From NCBI RefSeq assembly GCF_028372415.1, contig NC_092879.1, positions 69,134,800 to 69,198,799 on the forward strand: 64,000 nucleotides of DNA, given 5' to 3'. Position 1 is the stretch's first letter, and the number at the start of each line of letters is the position of its first letter. Source of the stretch: Notamacropus eugenii. Lineage: Eukaryota; Chordata; Mammalia; Diprotodontia; Macropodidae. Made by a program: the position numbers and the translations under genes. This document shows positions 32,312-41,127 of this stretch, in pieces. Under the pieces are notes generated by a model, which ran no database searches, was not told the origin of the DNA, and was given only the letters and a program-made list of their open reading frames with translations.

Positions 32312-32924
32312 CACAGGATGCCCATCAATTGGGGAATGGCTGAACAAATTGTGGTATATGAATATAATGAAATATTACTGTGCTATAAGAAATGGTGAGC
32401 AGGCAGACTTCTGAAAAACCTGGAAAGACTTAGATGAACTGATGCTGAGTGAAGTCAGCAGAACCAGGATAACAATGTACACAGTAATAGCCATAGTATG
32501 CAATGACTAACTTTCATAGACTTGGCTTTTCTCGTCATTGTGAGGTTCTAAGACAACTCCACAAGGCTCACAATGGAAAATGCTATCCACATACAGAGAA
32601 ACTTTGGAGTCTGAATGCAGATCAAAGCAGAATATTTGCTCTCTCTTTTTTTGTTGTTCTTTCTTGTGGTTCCTCCCATTTGTTCTAATACTTCTCTACA
32701 ACATGACTAATGTGAAAATGTGTTTAATATGAATGTACATGTAGAGCCTATATCAGATTGCATGTCATCTGGGGAAGGGGAGAGAGGAGGGGAAGGGAGA
32801 GAGGAGGGGAGGGGAGAGAGGAGGGGAGGGGAGAGAGGAGGAAAGGGGAGAAAATTGAAAACTCAAAAGCTTATGGAAGTGAATATTGAAAACTAAAACT
32901 TAATTAATTAATCAAAAAGAAAAG
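32312..32924 (+). mobile_element. L1 3' end, 5'-truncated, nested in MAR1
   Basis: Begins in ORF2's C-terminus ('ggggaatggctgaacaaatt', 'ggtatatgaatataatgaaa') and runs through the 3' UTR to an A-rich end. 'aaaacct' repeats at 32304-32310 and 32925-32931. The inserted piece is too short to encode anything. Confidence 0.85.
32771..32851 (+). repeat. G/A minisatellite in L1 3' UTR
   Basis: Four to five tandem units of roughly 18 bp built on 'ggggagagaggagggga'. It expands the G/A-rich block present singly at 18653-18680. Confidence 0.85.
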
Positions 32925-33162
32925 AAAACCTCACATGGGGTCATGAAGAATCAGATATGACTGAAAAATGATTGAACAACAAAACAACAAATACAAAACA
33001 AAATACAAGTATTATTATCCATATTTTACAGATGAGGAAACTAGTGTCAGAGAGGGTAAGCAACTTGCCTAAGGTTGCACAGCTAATAAAAGTTAAAGCT
33101 GTTATTCAAACTTAGGTTTCCAAACTCCAAACCCAGGGCTTTTTCTGTTATACACAATGACA

Positions 33163-33345
33163 GGCCTTCAAATTACCTGAAGATAGTCATCATGTCACAC
33201 ACATTTTCATTTCTATGAGCTAAAAACTCCAGTTTCACCATCAGATCTCTGCATGGCGTGGCCCCCAGTCCCATCACCCTCTTCTGTTCTTCCTAAAATG
33301 TGTCCCCATGTGGTCTGGCCAGGACAGTCTATGTCAACATTGCTA
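33163..33345 (-). mobile_element. L3/CR1 LINE 3' UTR, right part
   Basis: 'aaattacctgaagatagtca', 'ggcccccagtcccatcacc', 'cttcctaaaatgtgtcccca' and 'gtggtctggccaggacag' continue the CR1/L3 order begun at 31286. Confidence 0.65.
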
Positions 33346-33752
33346 CCATCACAAAGGAAAGCTAGCAGAAATACCCCAGAAAGCAGACTGACTTCATTGA
33401 GAGTAAATATCCAGGCCTTCCCATTTTTAGGCAGAGTGGTTAATGAGAAGGAAAAGCAGGGCCTATGGCCTATGGATATGTCAGGACCCAACCCTCTTGC
33501 CTTTGAGCAAAACTGACTTCACTCAGAAAAGAGAAACTAAAGCAAACAAGCCTTCAAGGTATTACAAAGTCCCCTTCCCCGTCTTCTCACGTGAGAGCTT
33601 CTGCACACTCGTAGATTTTACCAGCAGACATCTGATGTGCTGTGGTGGTCTTTGGGACCTGTTTAGAGCAGGCAAGTTTGATGATTCAGATTACATAGTG
33701 CTTCTTCCTCTCCACCTTGCATTCTGTCCAGGTCACTGAGCTGAAACTAACC
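33346..33752. other. Unassigned sequence
   Basis: No repeat recognised. Overlapping short frames (33253-33516, 33443-33739) begin in L3 sequence and have no domain. Confidence 0.5.
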
Positions 33753-33956
33753 CAGGGGTGGGGAACCTGCGGCTTCGAGGCCACATGTGACCCTCTAGGT
33801 CCTCAACTGTGACCCTTTCACTGAATCCAAACTTCACAGGAACAAATCCCCTTAATAAATGGATTTGTTCTGTAAAGTTTGGACTCAGTCAAAGGGCCGC
33901 ACCTAAAGCCCTAGAAGGCTACATGTGGCCTCCAGACTGCAGGTTCCCCAGCCCTG
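33753..33956. mobile_element. Palindromic hAT-type MITE
   Basis: Left end 'caggggtggggaacctgcgg' and right end 'tgcaggttccccagccctg' are inverted repeats. The similarity continues inward to 'acaaatccccttaataaatggatttgt' around the centre (33842-33871), so nearly the whole 204 bp can fold into one hairpin. A clear target duplication was not found. Confidence 0.8.
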
Positions 33957-34044
33957 GGTCACTATCCCATTCTTCTAGTTGCAAATTGAAGAGTCTCTGA
34001 TGCTAGAGGTGGGACCTTCACCTTCTTTCTTCTGGATCCAGAGT

Positions 34045-34190
34045 CATCTAATCCACATGTCTTATTTTACAGAAGAAATTCAGACTTATTTTACAAATAT
34101 TTATGAAACTTTTTTTAGAGAAGTGAAGTAACTTCCCAGGTATTCTTTGTCAGTAAGTGTTTTGTAAACTCAGTCACATATCAGAATTTT
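34045..34190 (-). mobile_element. MIR-related SINE fragment, degraded
   Basis: 'cagagtcatctaatccacat', 'cttattttacagaagaaatt' and 'gtgaagtaacttcccagg'. Confidence 0.4.
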
Positions 34191-34544
34191 TTAATACGTG
34201 GATAATCTATATTGGTAATGAGAAAGTTCCACAACTTCTCTTTTTCCTGTTCAATGTGTGGATGCTGGAACTGGAAGAGGCTGTTCATATATCAATCCCT
34301 TGAGCCACGGCTCCAGGCTGAATTAGGAATCAGTATGTTGCTGAATGAGAACACAATAGCATCTATATACACATATTGTACTTGTTTAGAGGTCTCAGGG
34401 GAGCAGTGAATAAACTCAGTGCTATGCGAGGAATTAACTAGGAGGTTACTTTCTTTTCTACAAAACAAGTGTCATTGGAAAAATTACGGACTCCCAGCAG
34501 TTTGTGACAAAGAGGCCACAGACCTAATTTGTAACAGTTAAGAT
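34191..34544. other. Unassigned sequence
   Basis: No recognised repeat or coding signal. Confidence 0.5.
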
Positions 34545-35510
34545 CAATCAACCAATCAACAAACATTCACTTGCCAGGCACAGGGCTAGGTGCTGGAGGT
34601 GCAAATACAATGAATGAACCAATCAATACTCGGTACTTAGATTCAAATAGGACAGATAACAGATAAGTACAGACAATATAGAGAGAAAGTGACTAAGTGC
34701 GAAAGAGTGTGGAGTACTGAAATACAAAGTAGTTTGGGAGGGAGGGTTCTGGCAGTTGAGGGGATGAGGAAAGGCTTTATGGAGAAGGTGGTGCTAGAAG
34801 AGAGAAATTCTGTGAAATGGAGGTGGGGAGAGGAAAGGAAGGGGATTACAAGCCTGGAGGATAGCCAGTGCAAATGAATGAAGATAGGAAATATAGGGTC
34901 ACATGAGAAGAACAAAGACAAGACCAGTTTGCCTGGATCACAGCAGAGAGATGAAGCTGTAATGACAGGCTGGGACCAGGTTGTGAAGGGCTTTCACAGC
35001 TAATCAGAGGAGTTTGTATCTCAGAAGCAATAGGAGGCTGCTGGAGTTAATTGAGTGGGGACAGTGACATAGTGAGATCTACATTTAAAGAAAATAACTT
35101 TGGCAGTCATGGGAGGATGCATTAGATTGGGAAAGACTTGAGGCAGAAAGACAAATTAGGAGGCCATAGCAATTATTTAGACGAGAGGAAAGGAGAGCCT
35201 GAACTAAGGTGGTAGTTGTATGGGTAGAGAAAGAGGGTCACACGTGAGAGATATCATGGAGGAAGCAATGTCAAGGTTTGGTAACTGATTGGACATGGCA
35301 GGTGAGAAGTTCGAGGTGATGCCAAGGTTACAAGCCAAGGAGGTTGGAAAAATGATGGTGTCTTCAACAGAAACAGAAGAGGGTTTGGTGGAGGAAAGAT
35401 AATGAATTTTGTTATGAACATGTTGAGTTTGAGATGTTTCTGGGACATCCAGTTTGAAATGTCCAATAGGTGATGCAGGAGTAGCTTAGACAGACTTCTG
35501 GAGTTAGTGA
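34545..35510 (-). mobile_element. L2 LINE 3' UTR to ORF2 end, long fragment
   Basis: Antisense L2: 'cttgccaggcacagggctag', 'gaaaggctttatggagaagg', 'gaagggctttcacagctaat', 'gttgagtttgagatgtttct' and 'ggacatccagtttgaaatg'. It resumes at 35850 beyond the microsatellite. Confidence 0.85.
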
Positions 35511-35661
35511 AGAAGGAGGAAGGAAGGAAGGAAGGAAGGAAGGAAGGAAGGAAGGAAGGAAGGAAGGAAGGAAGGAAGGAAGGAAGAAAGACAGGAAGAA
35601 AGAAAGAAAGAAAGAAAGGAAGGAAGGAAGGAAGGAAGGAAGGAAGGAAGGAAGGAAGGAA

Positions 35662-35723
<62 letters not shown>

Positions 35724-35727
35724 AGGA

Positions 35728-35779
<52 letters not shown>
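35511..35779. repeat. (GGAA)n/(GAAA)n microsatellite, about 270 bp
   Basis: Blocks of GGAA and of GAAA alternate (roughly 35520-35583, 35618-35665 GGAA; 35584-35617, 35666-35779 GAAA). The long polar frames read through it on both strands are low-complexity artefacts. Confidence 0.97.
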
Positions 35780-35789
35780 CAAACCTGGC

Positions 35790-35849
35790 ATGCCCAAGGT
35801 CCAAGGGGTCACACAGTCAGATACGATTGAATAAATGAACAACAATGCA
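35790..35849 (+). mobile_element. MAR1-type SINE tail remnant
   Basis: 'aaggggtcacacagtcagat' and 'acgattgaataaatgaacaac' are the BovB-like terminus only. The adjoining microsatellite occupies the place of the missing body. Confidence 0.55.
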
Positions 35850-36045
35850 GGACTGAGGCTCAGTGTGAAAACTGGGACTAGGTATAAATATGGGGCTAGG
35901 TATAAACATATATCTGGGAGTCATCTGTATACAGATGCTAGTTAAACCCATGGGAACTGACAAGATCATTGAGAGAAAATGTAAAGAGAGAAGAGAAGAC
36001 CCAGGACAGAGCCCTAGGGAACATCAAGGTGGGGGGGGGGGGGGA
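35850..36045 (-). mobile_element. L2 LINE, ORF2 part, continuation
   Basis: 'tatatctgggagtcatctgt', 'aaacccatgggaactgacaa' and 'gacagagccctagggaac' continue the L2 of 34545-35510. The complement of the last block encodes the RT motif of 'PQGS' type, here damaged. A run of 14 G follows at 36031-36044. Confidence 0.8.
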
Positions 36046-36393
36046 AGGGTTGTCACAATACAAATGATGAGTAGCAAAGATGCTGCATTCTGCGGTGGCA
36101 TGATGTTTTCTACTGGATTGGTCATACTTGACTAATTAATTTTAGCAATTAATTTGTAAGAGAATAAAAAGCACATCAAGTGGACTTCTAAATCTATACT
36201 AAACAATAGCAATTTTCTTTATCCCTTTGTAGGTTTTCATCAGTTGCTAAAGGACTTCCAAATGCCATTCTATCATTCTTCTACTAGACCATTAGAAACT
36301 CTATCAAGAACACTGCTTTCAAACTGTATCTTGAATAATCTTTGTGGTTTCAACCTAAGAATCTTTTTGCTTCAACGAGTAGAGACAAGTATA
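36046..36393. other. Unassigned sequence
   Basis: No recognised repeat or coding signal. Confidence 0.5.
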
Positions 36394-36660
36394 CCTTGCT
36401 ACACTTTGGTGTTATTGTTGTTCAGGCTCTTTGTCACCCCATTTGGGATTTTCTTAGCAAAGATACTAGAATGGTTTACCATTTTCTTCTCCAGCTCATT
36501 TTGCATATGAGGAAACTGATGCAAACAGGGTGAAGTGACTTGCCTAGGATCACCCAGCTAGTAAGTATCTGAGGCCAGATTTGAACGCAGGAAGATGAGT
36601 CTTCCTAACGCCAAGCCCAGCACTCTATCCACTGTGCCACCTTGCTGCCCCTTGCTACAT
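36394..36660 (-). mobile_element. MAR1-type SINE with target duplication
   Basis: The SINE is about 36405-36649, antisense: 'gggattttcttagcaaagat', 'tctccagctcattttgcata', 'acttgcctaggatcacccag' and 'cactgtgccaccttgctgcc'. 'ccttgctaca' flanks it (36394-36403 and 36650-36659). Confidence 0.85.
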
Positions 36661-37169
36661 TAGCCAACTCCAATTTGGTTATGCTAAGGCTCAAGGTAAT
36701 CCTTTACAGGTGTATCCAGTATATTGCACATCTCCTTTTAATAAGGGACCATTTGATTGTTATGAGAACGCTGGTCATAATTCTCTCATTAAAAATACAG
36801 ATTAAAAACTATTCGTGTAAATATGGATGCTCATCCATAGATGAGAACTCAAGGATCTACTCAGGATTCCTAGCTGACAGGTCACAATCACTTTCTTAAA
36901 CCCTTACCTCATAGCAGGGGTTATAGACAATAAAATACATTTTTTTATAATGTATATCAAAGGCCACTCTTATTATGGACTAGGTCAGATAAGAACTCTT
37001 TGATGTGTACAAAAATGTAAATGAGTCATAGCAAGAGAATGCATGAAGGACTTGTAATCCAATGTACAAGAGTACTTGCAGCAAGGACACTACCACATGA
37101 AAATCCCAGGTCATTCTAGCAATCCCAAAAGACAGACTTTAAGCTGAGTAATTATTTTCTTGGGGGTAT
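36661..37169. other. Unassigned sequence
   Basis: About 510 bases without a recognised repeat or gene. Confidence 0.5.
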
Positions 37170-37367
37170 AGACTGGTCATGTGATTTCCTTTGTATCATC
37201 AGCTCCCCAGTGAGGAAACTCCTTCTATCAAAGCAGATTGTCACCATCTTTGCAACTTAGAATCTTGCTACCTTGTCCAGTGTAACCCAGTGTCTGTGTC
37301 CAGTACTGACTTTGAACTAAGGCCTCCCTGGCTTCAATACAAGTTCTCTAGCCACTAGACATGTTGG
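37170..37367 (-). mobile_element. Type D CORE-SINE
   Basis: 'gtcatgtgatttcctttgta', 'gaggaaactccttctatcaa' and 'ctagccactagacatg' are the complements of tail and head. Confidence 0.6.
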
Positions 37368-37558
37368 CACTTGTTCTTTTTACAGAAAGTAGAAGTGTTG
37401 TTCTCACCAACAAAGCATCAGTGGGTAGGTCTATTAATCTTTCTGTTCTCAGCTTCCTTCTCCATAAAATGGGGATAATAATGCTTTTAGTGCCTGTCTC
37501 ACAGAGCTGTAGATAACATATGCACACATACGCTTACATACATATGTAAGGAGAAAAA

Positions 37559-37559
37559 C

Positions 37560-37619
<60 letters not shown>

Positions 37620-37674
37620 AGGGAGGGAGGGAGAGACGGACAAAGAGAGAGACAGACAGACCGACAGACAGATA
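37559..37674. repeat. (GA)n, (GGGA)n, (GACA)n microsatellite
   Basis: GA run 37560-37612, GGGA 37613-37635, then GACA-type units to 37674. Confidence 0.95.
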
Positions 37675-37752
37675 GCACTGTGCTAAGCCTGGGATACAAA
37701 TACAAACAAGCAAAGACGGTCCCTGCCTTCAAGGAGCTTATATTCTAATTAA
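37675..37752 (-). mobile_element. L2 LINE 3' end fragment
   Basis: 'gcactgtgctaagcctggga', 'acggtccctgccttcaagga' and 'gcttatattctaattaaac'. Confidence 0.7.
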
Positions 37753-37984
37753 ACAATGTATGTAAAGTGTTTTACAAACCTTAAAGTGCTATAAAAATGT
37801 AACTATTGTTATAATGTGAGTAAAAATGAAAGCCAGATGTGGAAAAATATTTACAAAGAGGTCATAAGGCCAGTGCTTGGTTTTAAGTGAAAACAAATGA
37901 AAAAGACAGAATGTTTTCTAGGCCATGTTGAAGGTCCTCTGGCAAGCAAATTCTTTATTATAAAGTATATTTTCAGATTCTACA

Positions 37985-38085
37985 CTTGACTTATCCAAGG
38001 TCACACAGGCAAAGTAGCAGAATCAGGATTCCAACTCAAGTCCTGACATGAGATTCAGGGCTCTTTCTAATGTACCACCATGCTG
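37985..38085 (-). mobile_element. MIR-related SINE fragment
   Basis: 'gacttatccaaggtcacaca', 'gattccaactcaagtcctga', 'gtaccaccatgctg'. Confidence 0.6.
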
Positions 38086-38574
38086 AAAAAGGATCACATT
38101 TCTTTCTGGTTAATGTATTATTTTAGAATACAACAGTTCTAACAATATTATGCTTCCTTCCTGGGCAGCCGAACATTGGACAAGGAAAGTTTCTCAGTGT
38201 TCTTTTCACAGACACAAGACTGCACACATTCACATACCTGGGATATGGAAGCCTGACAAACCAGGTCACCATATGAACTGCTGAGATTGTCAGCTGTGGA
38301 ATAAGCAGTAGTGTGCTCTGGGAAAAGAGCTTACACCGTTTTTCTCCAGAATCTTCTAACCCTCTACTCTAATATCTCACTAGAAATAATGACTCGAATG
38401 CATTTGGTCACTGTTTGTCATAAACAAAAATCTACTGTCTGCAGTAGGAGGGGTCACAAAATGAAAAGTACTGAGTCCTGGTGTAGCCCAGAGAAGAAGA
38501 AGGGGAATTGATTAGAGCTGGAACCTTGGAGTTCAGATATTCAACTAACTTCCCTGACTGCCTTTTATCAAAGG
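38086..38574. other. Unassigned sequence
   Basis: About 490 bases, no recognised repeat or coding signal. Confidence 0.5.
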
Positions 38575-39040
38575 ACCAGAGAGTGTATGGGGTGTTCAGG
38601 AAGACGAGCCCCTCTGGTGTGAGTGCTTGCTGAGCCCTTTCCAGAGCTGCTTATCCACCTTTGGCATCTACTTGATTGACCCAAATCTCCCTTGTTTCAG
38701 AAGAAGGGCTAAAGCAGCTTGAAGCTAAGGAGTCTCAAACCTGTTGGAGAATTAGAGCAGTGTCTACTCCAAGCATACTTCCCCTGGCAGAATGGGTAGA
38801 TGAGAACAATTTATTCCAACAGTCATGAAGGTGGCTGAAGCAGGCACTTGGTCAGACATCAAAGACTCCAAGGTCATCCTCTGAATCCCTGGTAATGAGC
38901 AGTCATCCTGAATTTTATCTTGTCACTGTATGTCACTGGAATCACTTTGACGACTCTGGAAGAGAGAGTGAGGCCAAAGACTGCAAGCAACTCTGGTCCA
39001 CTTCAATCTAATTTATGCACGAATCAAAATACATCACCCA
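38575..39040 (+). mobile_element. Unnamed LINE-like repeat with RTE-type tail, copy 2
   Basis: Collinear with 7790-8260: 'ggggtgttcaggaagacgag', 'gagccctttccagagctgct', 'tactccaagcatacttcccc', 'gagaacaatttattccaa' and 'cgactctggaagagagagtg'. It stops short of the extreme tail. Confidence 0.65.
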
Positions 39041-39397
39041 TACCAGCGAACTAAGGCAATCAACTTGCTAGACTGCAGAGGTCAGACTAAAACTTTAAAA
39101 ACTTTACTTCCAAGAGAATAGGGATGATTTTTCTCACTGAAGTTTATATGAAGTACTTACCATCCTTCAGTGATCTGTGATATTTTCCAACACAAGGAAA
39201 TAACAGAATTTCACCCCTGGAAATCTCAGATTTTTCCTCTTTGAAGTAGTAATACCAGAGGTACTATCAGCTCAAAGGGTTGTTATGAGAATACCACTTT
39301 TAAAAGATCTCTATAAATTAGACATTATTATTATAAGCATATTGTATATAATATAATATGCATATAATATATATAATTATAAATACATTCAATTCAA
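39041..39397. other. Mostly unassigned, with AT-rich microsatellite
   Basis: A degraded THER1-like tail may lie at 39265-39330 ('aaagggttgttatgagaata'). An imperfect TATAA/ATAATA repeat covers 39330-39388. Confidence 0.45.
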
Positions 39398-39906
39398 GGC
39401 ATTTTGGTGAATGGATAGAGGGTTGTCTTCAGAGTCAAAAAGGCCTAAGTTCAAATCTTACCTCAGACACATACTGACTGCATTTTTATTCATTGTTCAG
39501 TTGTTTCAGACTCTTCATGATCCCATTTGGGGTTTTCTTGGCAGAGATACTAGAGCAGTTTGCCATTTCCTTCTCTAGCTTGTTTTACAGATGAAGAAAC
39601 TGAGGCAAACAGGATTAAGTGACTTAGCTTGCCCAGGGTCACACAGCTAGTAGATATCTGGGGCCAGATTTGAACTCAGGAAGATGAGTCTTTCTGACTC
39701 CGGGCCCAACGCTCTATCCATTGCAGCACCACCTTTCTTCCCCAGTACTAACTGTATGACCCTTGGCAATTCAATAACTTCTCAGTGACTCAAGGGGTTC
39801 TCTATGTAAGTTATGCAATATAAGTTATGCAACAGGTGCTGACCTGTCATTAAAAGGAACTTTCTCACCTGAGAGTTCCCTATACCAATAAAATCACAGG
39901 TCTAGG
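39398..39906 (+). mobile_element. Type D CORE-SINE split by MAR1
   Basis: Head 'ttttggtgaatggatagagg' to 39480. After the MAR1, 'tgacccttggcaattcaata' and tail 'aggtgctgacctgtcattaa' to 'caataaaatcacaggtct'. This split copy gives the family's full extent: head, CORE and tail of about 240 bp. Confidence 0.8.
39471..39754 (-). mobile_element. MAR1-type SINE nested in type D SINE
   Basis: The SINE is 39481-39744, antisense: 'ggggttttcttggcagagat', 'gcccagggtcacacagctag'. Flanks 'atactgactg' and 'gtactaactg' agree at eight of ten positions. Confidence 0.85.
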
Positions 39907-40671
39907 TCCCCTCTCAAAAAAATTCAGTTCCTTCTATTGGTCATCAAGTGACTCTCTGCTGATCTGAAGGAATGATTATTCCTCTGAAAAGTGAGTAGAA
40001 CATTCTCCTGCCACCAATTTCCAACTATGAGTAAGAGCCTACTGCCCATGAAATTAATCTTCCTATGGTGATAGAGATGATTGTGGTAATAGGAGCAACA
40101 GTGTCACCTCACTGACCTAATGGACTGGGTGCAATAAAAGGTGTCTGGGAGGCCAACAGATCGTGACTAGCCTCTGCATACCTCAATCAATGAACCTCCA
40201 TTCCCATCCATTCTTTAATCCTGTTCCCTCCCCCCACAGCAGAATCAAGAACCTAGGTCCATTTGTGGCACTAGGCAATCATTTCTATGGGCTTCTACTG
40301 ATTCTAACTATAGTTTATCCCTTTCTCAAATAAAACTCCATTTGAAGTCACTTGGGAAGATAGTTTGACCTAAATTGAATATTTGTGTGGAAATTTTTTT
40401 TCTTCTTTTTTATTTCCAACAGTGGTTTTCAAAAAGAAAAATACTTCCTAGATTTTGACATAGTAATATAAGCTGCTTTGAACTGCAGTGGTATAATTTG
40501 TTACCTGACAATCAATCAAATCCCTTTAAGGTTTCTTTTAATCATTCTAAAAACTGAATGCTGGTGGTAGACCATGCTAATTCCCATTTCATACTTTCTT
40601 CTTATCAATTGAGTTCACAAAGCAACAATTACATTCATTTTGAATGCAAACAACAGACTTTCTTGTCAAAA
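39907..40671. other. Unassigned sequence
   Basis: About 765 bases without a recognised repeat or coding exon. Confidence 0.45.
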
Positions 40672-40800
40672 TACAGTCAAAGAATGACAGAATTGAAAAG
40701 GACTCTTCAGCCTCATTTTGCATGGGAAACTGAGGTAAAAAGTGAGTTACCCAGAGATGCATAGCTAACTATTAGCAGAACTGGGACTAGACCCAGTCAT
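40672..40800 (-). mobile_element. MIR-related SINE fragment
   Basis: 'gacagaattgaaaaggactc', 'ctcattttgcatgggaaact', 'gttacccagagatgcatagc'. Confidence 0.6.
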
Positions 40801-41005
40801 AGGAATAGTGATTTTGATCTGGGGAAAGGAAAGAACCTTAGAGGTTATCTAGTCCAACTCTTGCATTTTACACATGGAAATGAGACCTAGAGAGTGAGGA
40901 AAGGACTTGTCCAAGGTCATACATTTGAGAAACAGCAGAGCTGAGACTAGACTGGGTTTGAGTTCTAGTGCTTGTGTTATCTTTACTGCAGAATGCTGCC
41001 TCTAA
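40801..41005 (-). mobile_element. MIR-related SINE, second copy
   Basis: 'aaccttagaggttatctagt', 'cttgcattttacacatggaa', 'ggacttgtccaaggtcatac'. A separate copy directly adjoining the previous one. Confidence 0.65.
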
Positions 41006-41127
41006 ACTCTTTTGAGCAAAGCAGAAGGCAAGATCTCCTATACTTCACTGTAGCTTATTCAGTAAGGGGTATATTAAATACTAGAGTACATTTCTTTGGA
41101 AAACGATGACATTGGTTGGGCATTTCT

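Larger units (their letters stand above)
32096..32996 (+). mobile_element. MAR1-type SINE, itself split by an L1 fragment
   Basis: Target repeats 'acaaatacaa' at 32096-32105 and 32987-32996. Head 'gggcaactgggtggcactgt' and CORE to 'atctttgccaaaaaaacct'. After the L1 piece the BovB-like tail resumes: 'tcacatggggtcatgaagaa' and 'gactgaaaaatgattgaac'. Confidence 0.85.
32055..33160 (-). mobile_element. MIR-related SINE, split by MAR1
   Basis: Left piece 'caaaccctatgaggcaggtg' (to 32105). Right piece 'attattatccatattttaca', 'gatgaggaaactagtgtcag' and 'acttgcctaaggttgcacag' (about 33006-33160). Confidence 0.7.
37430..37815 (+). mobile_element. THER1-type SINE interrupted by microsatellite and L2 tail
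   Basis: 'ccataaaatggggataataa' to 37520, resuming with 'tgtaaagtgttttacaaacc' and 'gctataaaaatgtaactatt' from about 37755. Confidence 0.55.

Noticed and set aside
35412-35845. Long polar or phenylalanine/serine-rich frames on both strands
   Set aside because: Produced by the GGAA/GAAA microsatellite.
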